Positions 58,145 through 64,000 of a DNA stretch of 64,000 nucleotides are shown one piece after another; positions within the stretch are counted from its first letter, which is position 1; every line of letters begins with the position of its first letter. The notes beneath the pieces were generated by a model. That model saw only the letters and a program-made list of their open reading frames with translations, did not search any database and was not told the DNA's origin. Origin of the DNA: VRUE01 sp963805475 (GTDB lineage: Bacteria; Actinomycetota; Thermoleophilia; Solirubrobacterales; 70-9); assembly GCA_963805475.1 (NCBI GenBank), contig CAWDUO010000010.1, positions 124,001 through 188,000 on the forward strand. Reading direction: 5' to 3'. A program made the translations under genes and the position numbers.

Positions 58145-59014
58145 GTGGTGGACTCCTCGCTCACCTGGCACGACGAGCCGCCGCGGCTGCGTGCCCCGAT
58201 CCTCGTCTGCGCCTTCCGCGGCTGGAACGACGCCGCCGGCTCCGCCTCGGCCGCCCTGGGCGCCGTCGCCGACGCCTTCGACCCGCAGCCGCTCGCCGAG
58301 ATCGACCCCGAGGACTACTTCGACTTCCAGGCGACGCGGCCGACGATCGTCCTCGCCGAGGGGCAGGCGCGCAGCATCGAGTGGCCGCGCAACGAGCTGA
58401 TCGCCGTCCGCGTCCCCGGCGCCGAGCGCGACCTCGTCCTCTTCGACGGCACCGAGCCCAATCTGCGCTGGCGCACCTTCTCGGAGACGGTGGCGACCGC
58501 CGCCGACGCGCTCGGGGTCGAGATGGTGATCACCCTCGGCGCGCTGGTCGCCGAGGTCTCCCACACTCTGCCGGTGCCGATCACCGGCCTCGCCTCCGAC
58601 GAGCAGCTGGTCGAGGAGCTCGACCTGCAGCGCTCCAGCTACGAGGGTCCGACGGGGATCGTCGGCGTCGTCCACGACTGCTGCGACCGGACCGGCATGA
58701 GCTCGGCTTCGCTCTGGGCGGCGGTGCCCCACTACGTCGCCGCCGTCCCCAACCCGAAGGCGGCGCTGGCGCTGCTGCGCCGGCTCGAGGGCCTGACCGG
58801 GATCGCCGTCGACGCGACCGAGCTGGAGGAGGAGGCGGCGAGCTACGAGGAGCAGATCGGCCGCGCCGTCGCCGCCAACCCCGAGATCGCCGAATTGGTC
58901 GAGCGGATCGAGGCCGAGCAGGTCGAGCAGCTCGGCCCGGACGAACCGGACCTGCCCTCGGCCGACGCGCTCGCCAGCGAGTTCCAGCGCTTCCTGCGCC
59001 AGCAGGGGGACTGA
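58145..59014 (+). CDS. PAC2-family protein
   Basis: 289 residues (GTG 58145 or 58148). LRAPILVCAFRGWNDAAGSA, FQATRPTIVLAEGQARSIEW, DLVLFDGTEPNLRWRTFSET, LGALVAEVSHTLPVPITGLA and VPHYVAAVPNPKAALALLRR are characteristic of the PAC2 (proteasome assembly chaperone-like) family of Actinobacteria. C-terminal coiled, acidic helix (ELVERIEAEQVEQLGPDEPD). Function in bacteria not settled. Its stop is 2 bp from the convergent helicase's end. Confidence 0.92.
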   Translation: MVDSSLTWHDEPPRLRAPILVCAFRGWNDAAGSASAALGAVADAFDPQPLAEIDPEDYFDFQATRPTIVLAEGQARSIEWPRNELIAVRVPGAERDLVLFDGTEPNLRWRTFSETVATAADALGVEMVITLGALVAEVSHTLPVPITGLASDEQLVEELDLQRSSYEGPTGIVGVVHDCCDRTGMSSASLWAAVPHYVAAVPNPKAALALLRRLEGLTGIAVDATELEEEAASYEEQIGRAVAANPEIAELVERIEAEQVEQLGPDEPDLPSADALASEFQRFLRQQGD

Positions 59015-59016
59015 GC

Positions 59017-61902
59017 TCAGCTCTCCGCCGCCGGGCAGATCAGCTTGTAGTCGCACCAGCCGCAGACCGTCGGCGACGGGCGCGGCTCGAAGTCCTGGCC
59101 GAGCACCCCCTCGCCGACCTGGAAGACCGTGCGCTCGACCCGCTCGGCGTCGTCGGGGCGCACCGGCGCCGCCACCTTCTCGGCGTCGAGCACGTAGTAG
59201 TAGCTGCCGGCCTCGGCATCCAGCTCCCACGCCTCGCGCGCCGCCAGCCGGTAGAGGGCGAGCTGGAGGTCGCTCTCCAGCTGCGCCTCGCTCTTGCGCT
59301 CGCCGGTCTTGTAGTCGATCAGCTCGTGGCCGCCGCCGGGCAGGCGGTCGACCCGGTCGACCCGCCCGCGCACGTGGTGCTCGCCGATCCGGATGTCGAA
59401 CTTGCGCTCCAGCCAGACCGGCTCTCCCTCGGACTCGCTCTCGCGCTCCCAGTAGAGGCGCATCGCCGCGCGCGCGCGGTCGCGGAACTGCAGCTCGTCG
59501 TCGCCGGCGCCGAAGCCGGTGCGCCGCCAGCCCGCCTCGAACAGCTCCATCAGCCGCCCCAGCCCCGGCTCCTCGCCCTCGCGCTCCTCCTTGTGGAAGC
59601 GCTCGAGCACGTTGTGGATCAGGATGCCGAAGCGCTGGTTGATCGTCGGCTCCTGGGGGATGCCGAAGACGCGCGCGAACTTGTACTTCAACGGGCAGGT
59701 CAGATAGAGGTCGAGGTCGGAGGCCGAGAGGCTGAGCGCGCCGTCGCCGCGGCGCGGCAGGAACTGCTCCAGCGAGGGCTCGTTGCGGGCGGCGATCAGC
59801 CGCCGCCGCCCCTCGCGCTCGCGCTCGGAGCCGAGCAGGTAGGAGTCGAGCGAGGAGGCGTCGAGCTCGGCCTGCTGCTCGGGGGTGGCGACCTGGCGCA
59901 GAAGGCCGTTGACCGCCTCGATCGCCTCCGCCGTCGGCTCCTCGCCCGGCCGCTGCGCCAGCGCCGCCAGCTTCAGCAGCTCGAGGTAGCGGACGATCGC
60001 CCGGTTGACGTCGACCGCGGTGTCGAGGCGCGGCTCGGAGAGGTCGCGGCCGGCCCTCCAAGAGGCCTCGAGCGTCTCCTCGCGCAGCATCCGGTAGGTC
60101 GCGTGCAGCCCCTCGGCCGGGCCGAACAGCTCCTCTTCGTGGAGCTTCTCCTCGCCGCCGGCCGCGGCCAGGGCGGCGGCGTAGGCCCGCGAGGGCCGCG
60201 CCCCCGCGCTCTCGACCCGGGCGAGGACGAGCCCGTCGCGCGCCGGCCGGCCGATCCGCTCCAGCCCCTCGCCCCGCTCCATCCCGAGCACGAAGACGCG
60301 CGCCAGCTCGATCCCCTTGGCCGCGCCGCGCGTCAGCCCCCGCACGGCGCCGCGCGGCGGCGGCTCGCCGGCCCCGGTCGGCTCGATGCCGGCGTCGGCG
60401 ACCGCGCTCAGGTGGCGGACGAAGTCACGCGTCGACCCGTTCGGCTCGCGCCGCGCCCAGGCGGCGGCCAGCTCGGCCAGGCGCGAGAGCCCGAGCAGCC
60501 GCTCGGCGACCTCCGGCTGGGCGGCGAAGAGGCGCTGGCGGCGCAGGCCGACCGCCTCGATCAGGCGGCGCACGAAGACGTCGGCGCGGCGCTCCTCGAT
60601 CGCCGCCGAGGCCGCGCCGTGGATCTTGAGGAAGGTCTGGAGCCGCTCGCGCGCCTCGGGCGGGATCTGCGGGCTCTCGAGCGCCGCCTCGCAGGCCGAG
60701 ACCATGTCCAGCTTGCGCCGCCGCGCGATCGTCGTCAGCCGCGCCAGGTCGGCCGAGCGCAGCTCCACCGGCGGCCGCGTCAGCGCCCGCGCCGCGGCGG
60801 CGGAGTCGGCCGGATCGGCGAGCACCCGCAGCCAGGCGATCGCGTCGCGGACCTCGGGCCGCTGGAACAGCGCCGCCGGGCCGGCGAGGTGGAACGGGAT
60901 CCCGCGCTCCTCCATCGCCGCGGCGACCGGGCCGGCCTGCTCTTCGCTCTCCACCAGGACGCCGATCTCCTCCGGCGCGACTCCCTGCGCTATCAGGTGC
61001 TCGGCTTCGCGGGCCACGGCCTGGGACTGGGCGCGCTCGTTGGCGCATTTCCAGAAGTGGACTTCGGGGTCGCGAAAGACCTGCTCCAGGACGATGGTCT
61101 CCGGCCGGCGGGTCCTGTCGGAGGGGAAGGGGGGGTTAGCGGCCTCACCCGGCCGAACCCCCCCTTCCCCTCCGCCACCCGCCGGAGGAACGTTTTCGGC
61201 ATAGACGTGATTCGCGTTCTCCTTGCGTAGGAAGCTGAGGATGGCTCTTTGGGACGGGGTCGTGTCCTCGTGCTCGTCGACCATCAGCTGCTCGAAGCGG
61301 TGGGCCAGCTGGGTGCGGACGTCGGGACGGGTGTCCAGGAGCTTGCCCAGGATGAGGTAGACGTCGGCCTGGTCGAGGGCACAGGAGCTGGCGAGGATTT
61401 GGTCGTGAGCTGCTGTCAGCTCGGCGAGCTCCGGGTCTACGGGGCCGCTGCTTTCCTTGAGCTCGTCGATCCGCTCCAGCAGGCGGGCTAGCAGGCCGGC
61501 GGGGTTGCCGCGGATCTCGTGGGAGCGCAGGGGGAGCTCGTCGATCCGGTCGAGCAGGAGGGCGAGGCGCTCGGCGCGGCCGAGGACGCTGAAGAAGGGG
61601 TCGAGCGAGGCGGCTGTCGCGTACTCGCGCAGGAGGCGCTCTGCCAGGTCGTCCCAGGTCCCTATCCAGAGCTCTTCCAGGGGACCGTCGAGCAGCCGCT
61701 CGACGCGAGCGCGCAGGCGCCGCGCGGTGGCCCGGGTCGACGCCAGCAGCAGGATCCGCTCCGCCGCCGTGCCGTCCTCGACCAGGTGGGCGAAGCGTCT
61801 CGCCAGCACCTCGGTCTTGCCCGTCCCGGCCTCGCCGATCAGCAGCAGCGGCCCCTCGCGGTGCTCGATCGCACGCTGCTGGGGCTCGGCCAGGGCAAGC
61901 AT
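59017..61902 (-). CDS. AdnB/RecB-like UvrD-family helicase-nuclease with in-frame palindrome
   Basis: 961 residues. UvrD motifs: Walker A LLLIGEAGTGKTEVLARRFA, motif Ia LLASTRATARRL, motif II VDEHEDTTPSQRAIL (DEHED for DExx), then EVLVESEEQAGPVAAAMEER-like accessory region (IGVLVESEEQAG). A C-terminal PD-(D/E)XK nuclease has CPLKYKFARVFGIPQEPTIN, GRVDRVDRLPGGGHELIDYK and CGWCDYKLICPAAES, with four cysteines for an Fe-S cluster as in AdnB/AddB. Double-strand-break end resection is inferred; no AdnA partner is in view. An 81-bp palindrome (61105-61185) adds about 27 residues (PPAGGGGEGGVRPGEAANPP) after the ATPase motif II region. Confidence 0.88.
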   Translation of the reverse strand: MLALAEPQQRAIEHREGPLLLIGEAGTGKTEVLARRFAHLVEDGTAAERILLLASTRATARRLRARVERLLDGPLEELWIGTWDDLAERLLREYATAASLDPFFSVLGRAERLALLLDRIDELPLRSHEIRGNPAGLLARLLERIDELKESSGPVDPELAELTAAHDQILASSCALDQADVYLILGKLLDTRPDVRTQLAHRFEQLMVDEHEDTTPSQRAILSFLRKENANHVYAENVPPAGGGGEGGVRPGEAANPPFPSDRTRRPETIVLEQVFRDPEVHFWKCANERAQSQAVAREAEHLIAQGVAPEEIGVLVESEEQAGPVAAAMEERGIPFHLAGPAALFQRPEVRDAIAWLRVLADPADSAAAARALTRPPVELRSADLARLTTIARRRKLDMVSACEAALESPQIPPEARERLQTFLKIHGAASAAIEERRADVFVRRLIEAVGLRRQRLFAAQPEVAERLLGLSRLAELAAAWARREPNGSTRDFVRHLSAVADAGIEPTGAGEPPPRGAVRGLTRGAAKGIELARVFVLGMERGEGLERIGRPARDGLVLARVESAGARPSRAYAAALAAAGGEEKLHEEELFGPAEGLHATYRMLREETLEASWRAGRDLSEPRLDTAVDVNRAIVRYLELLKLAALAQRPGEEPTAEAIEAVNGLLRQVATPEQQAELDASSLDSYLLGSEREREGRRRLIAARNEPSLEQFLPRRGDGALSLSASDLDLYLTCPLKYKFARVFGIPQEPTINQRFGILIHNVLERFHKEEREGEEPGLGRLMELFEAGWRRTGFGAGDDELQFRDRARAAMRLYWERESESEGEPVWLERKFDIRIGEHHVRGRVDRVDRLPGGGHELIDYKTGERKSEAQLESDLQLALYRLAAREAWELDAEAGSYYYVLDAEKVAAPVRPDDAERVERTVFQVGEGVLGQDFEPRPSPTVCGWCDYKLICPAAES
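61105..61185. repeat. Long hairpin inside the RecB-like helicase gene
   Basis: Inner arms 61120-61137 and 61156-61173 are perfect over 18 bp. Outer arms CCGGCGGGT (61105-61113) and ACCCGCCGG (61177-61185) are also perfect. Total 81 bp, a multiple of three, and open in the gene's frame. Confidence 0.85.
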
Positions 61903-61944
61903 GGTCCAACGCTACAGGCCGGGCGCTCTTCATAGGATGAGGCG

Positions 61945-62763
61945 ATGGACGCTCTCTCCGCAGACTGGCTGGGAATCTGCCGCCGCGTCGTCGTCGCTCA
62001 ACGGGCGCTGTTCGAGGCCACCCCCGGCAGCGCCGAGCGCACCGAGTACGAGGGCGTCGGCGAGGGCGGCGACCGCAGCCTCGTCATCGATCGTCGTTGC
62101 GAGGACGCCGTCTTCGCCGAGCTGGAGGAGCTGGCGAGCGCCGGCGCCTCGTTCACGGCGATCTCCGAGGAGCGGGGCGAGGTCGCCTTCGGCGAGGGCC
62201 CGGTCCGCGTCGTGATCGATCCGATCGACGGCTCGCTCAACGTGCGCCGCACGCTGCCGGCGCACAGTCTCAGCCTCGCCGTCGCCTCCGGCGACTCGAT
62301 GGCCGACGTCGAGTTCGGCTACGTCTACGACTTCGGCGCCGGCGAGGAGTTCGCCGCCCGCCGCGGCGCCGGCGCGGAGCTCGACACCGGCTCGATCGCG
62401 GTCGCCGCCGACGCGGAGAAGCTCGAGCTTCTCGGAGTCGAGTCGGCGGCGCCGGGCCTGATGCGACCGCTCGACGAGGCGCTCGACGGCGATGTCTTTC
62501 GCCTGCGGGTGATCGGCTCGATCGCGATCGCCGCCTCCTACGTCGCCGCCGGCCGGCTCGACGGCATGCTCAGCCCGCGCCCCTGCCGCTCGGTCGACAT
62601 CGCCGCCGCACAGCTGATCGTGCGCGAGGCGGGCGGGGCGGTGGCCTTCGGCGACCTGGCCCTGGAGGAGGCCGGGCTCGGGTTGGACGCTCGCTACCCG
62701 ATCGCCGCGGCCGGCGGCCCGGCGGGCCTGGCGACAGTCCGCCGCGCGCTCGAGATCGCCTGA
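61945..62763 (+). CDS. Inositol monophosphatase-family phosphatase
   Basis: 272 residues with the family metal sites: AISEERGEVAFGEG (SEE), VVIDPIDGSLNVRRTLP (DPIDGS, with L for the usual T/F-N), and the second aspartate in PCRSVDIAAAQLIVREAGGA. GSIAIAASYVAAGRLDGML is typical. Related archaeal-type enzymes also act as fructose-1,6-bisphosphatase, so the true substrate (inositol-P, FBP or PAP) is open. Divergent from the helicase with a 42-bp gap. Confidence 0.93.
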   Translation: MDALSADWLGICRRVVVAQRALFEATPGSAERTEYEGVGEGGDRSLVIDRRCEDAVFAELEELASAGASFTAISEERGEVAFGEGPVRVVIDPIDGSLNVRRTLPAHSLSLAVASGDSMADVEFGYVYDFGAGEEFAARRGAGAELDTGSIAVAADAEKLELLGVESAAPGLMRPLDEALDGDVFRLRVIGSIAIAASYVAAGRLDGMLSPRPCRSVDIAAAQLIVREAGGAVAFGDLALEEAGLGLDARYPIAAAGGPAGLATVRRALEIA

Positions 62764-62765
62764 GC

Positions 62766-64000
62766 TCAGCGTCCCCGCACCAGGACCGGCCGCGAGCCGC
62801 CCGGCTCGAACGGCCAGTCTTCGTGCGCGGCGACGAAGGCGCGGAAGCGGAAGCGCACGCCGACGCTGTCGTCGTCGCTGAAGCGATAGGCGTAGCGGAA
62901 GCGCCCTGCTCGGTTCGTCTGCACGGTGCGGAACTCCGACCAGGGCGAGCGGCCGATGCGGAACTGGAGCCGCACCGGCAGCCCATCCCCCGGGATCGTG
63001 CCGGGCGGAGCGAGGACCCGGCCGCGGAAGATCACCGGCCTGCCGCCGACCCTCACCGCCTTTGCCGAGGCGCGCAGGCGCACTCGGCTGCGAACCCGCA
63101 GCTCCAGCGTCTGCCCGGCCGCGCGCCCCCGGGTCTGGTCCCCCTCGTAGACGAGGTCGATCGTGCGGCTGGGGCCGGGCGGGGCGAGGAACGAGAAGCC
63201 GCCTCCGGAGTCCGTCCTCACGGTCGAGACGCTCGCCGCCGGCCGCGCTCCGGGGGCGAACCGTTCGACGACCTTCACCGGCGCGCCGCCCAGCGGCGTG
63301 TTCACGCCGGCGATCAGGCTGCCGCGCAGGGGAATCCCGGGCCCGTAGCGGACGAGCCGGCTGAGGCCGCCGCGCTGGAAGGCGTCGCGCAGCGTGGCCG
63401 TCGCCTTCAACGGGTTGGCGAGGACCATCGCGCCGCCGTCGGCGCGCTTGGTCGCCCGGGCGGAGTTGCCGGCGGCGTCGTAGCCGACCGCCTCGAATTC
63501 GTACTCGCCCAGCGGCAGGTTGTCGGAGCTCCAGCGCGCGCGCAGCTCGCCGTTCGGCGCCGGCTCGGCCGGCAGCGCTTGGAAGCGGTCGCCGCTGCCC
63601 GCGGCCCTGACCCCGATCCAGCCGCGCGTCGTGTCCGGCCCCGAGAGCGAGTCGGCGACGCGCACGAGGATCAGATCGGGGTCGGCGGGGTCCTGCGAGT
63701 TGGCGAAGGCGACCTGCGGCGGCGTGCGGTCGATCCGCACCCAGGCCGTGCTCGGCGAATGGTCCGTCACCCCGTTGACGGCGCCGCCGTCGTTCACGTT
63801 GCCGGCCGCGTCGCGGGCATAGTAGGAGACGAGGTGCGCCCCCTCGCCGATCACCGTCGCGGTCGCCGTGCTCCCCGCCGTCACGATCGGCGCGCCGCCG
63901 TCGATCCGCAGCGCCGTGTAGGGCTGCCAGGGGCCGCCTTCGCCCATTCCCGAGCCGGAGTCGCTCGCGCTGGCGATCACGTGTACGGAGCGGTCCGACC
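62766..64000 (-). CDS. C-terminal part of a large secreted Ig-like protein (start outside window)
   Basis: The frame is open to the window edge; the visible part ends with stop 62766. Content: SDRSVHVIASASDSGSGMGE, ALRIDGGAPIVTAGSTATAT, HLVSYYARDAAGNVNDGGAV and RDAAGNVND-type Ig-like repeats. It continues VEVAFANSQDPADPDL-type strands and ends with a domain of bacterial surface proteins (VRLRASAKAVRVGGRPVIFR, GRVLAPPGTIPGDGLPVRLQ, FRFRAFVAAHEDWPFEPGGS). This is a typical extracellular beta-sandwich array; no enzyme motif seen. Convergent with the phosphatase, 2 bp apart. Confidence 0.8.
   Translation of the reverse strand, partial: SDRSVHVIASASDSGSGMGEGGPWQPYTALRIDGGAPIVTAGSTATATVIGEGAHLVSYYARDAAGNVNDGGAVNGVTDHSPSTAWVRIDRTPPQVAFANSQDPADPDLILVRVADSLSGPDTTRGWIGVRAAGSGDRFQALPAEPAPNGELRARWSSDNLPLGEYEFEAVGYDAAGNSARATKRADGGAMVLANPLKATATLRDAFQRGGLSRLVRYGPGIPLRGSLIAGVNTPLGGAPVKVVERFAPGARPAASVSTVRTDSGGGFSFLAPPGPSRTIDLVYEGDQTRGRAAGQTLELRVRSRVRLRASAKAVRVGGRPVIFRGRVLAPPGTIPGDGLPVRLQFRIGRSPWSEFRTVQTNRAGRFRYAYRFSDDDSVGVRFRFRAFVAAHEDWPFEPGGSRPVLVRGR

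Noticed and set aside
57587..60061. Long minus-strand frame across the TauE/SafE, PAC2 and helicase genes
   Set aside because: Low-complexity composition, crosses three convincing genes, and partly shadows the helicase in another frame.

Overview
The window is very GC-rich (around 70% by eye) and looks chromosomal, from an actinobacterium. I infer class Thermoleophilia, probably Solirubrobacterales or a relative, from the gene families, the frequent GTG/TTG starts with 4-base gene overlaps, the leaderless-looking promoters and the long secreted beta-type proteins. There is no phage, plasmid, rRNA or CRISPR. One tRNA gene (Arg, CCT) is present.

Layout. 0-9.4 kb: an OmpR/PhoB-type two-component system, thiL, a membrane flippase-like protein, a GT-C mannosyltransferase, a class A penicillin-binding protein, a small MscS channel, a CPBP protease, an L,D-transpeptidase and pyrE. 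9.3-12.9 kb: an accessory patch with vapBC, a second toxin-antitoxin-like pair and tRNA-Arg. 12.3-18.4 kb: galT, slipin/NfeD, a TlpA-like lipoprotein and a DEAH helicase. 18.3-25.5 kb: one long minus-strand operon for cytochrome c maturation and tetrapyrrole synthesis (ccmA, ccmB, ccmC, a ccmD-like gene, hemA, hemC, cobA-hemD, birA). 25.5-36.7 kb: aldehyde dehydrogenase, rarA, DUF1385, methylmalonyl-CoA epimerase, a very large secreted protein, a BtrH-type peptidase-like protein, PAP2 and ychF. 36.8-46.8 kb: aldehyde dehydrogenase, SpoIID, fumC, a benzoylformate decarboxylase-like enzyme next to an FAD/Fe-S 2-hydroxyacid dehydrogenase, and an SDR. 46.9-64 kb: ileS, a second accessory patch with two toxin-antitoxin loci, thioredoxin, polX, otsB, a split TauE/SafE permease, PAC2, an AdnB/RecB-like helicase-nuclease, an inositol-phosphatase-like enzyme and the end of a large secreted protein.

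The most unusual content is a dense set of dispersed palindromic elements, about twenty in 64 kb. At least five families or types lie inside the reading frames of conserved genes without breaking them. Family A is a 45-bp palindrome (8 copies; four inside thiL, hemD, ileS and otsB). Family B is an approximately 40-bp hairpin (3 copies; two inside genes). Family C is an approximately 112-bp element with a near-identical core, arms that differ between copies but stay complementary, and a possible pseudoknot (2 copies). Family D is a 20-nt invariant core between variable inverted arms (3 copies; two inside genes). Several single-copy long hairpins share this arm-core-arm design, in birA, the RecB-like helicase and intergenic gaps. 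This resembles in principle the Rickettsia palindromic elements that insert in frame into proteins, and looks like an undescribed set of protein-compatible mobile palindromes.

A second window-wide feature is that at least eight conserved genes change reading frame (thiL, the PBP, a toxin-antitoxin partner, galT, nfeD, the DEAH helicase, hemC and the large secreted protein). Because essential genes are hit at simple indels, sequence error is the likeliest cause. I annotate these as single genes and give the point of shift.
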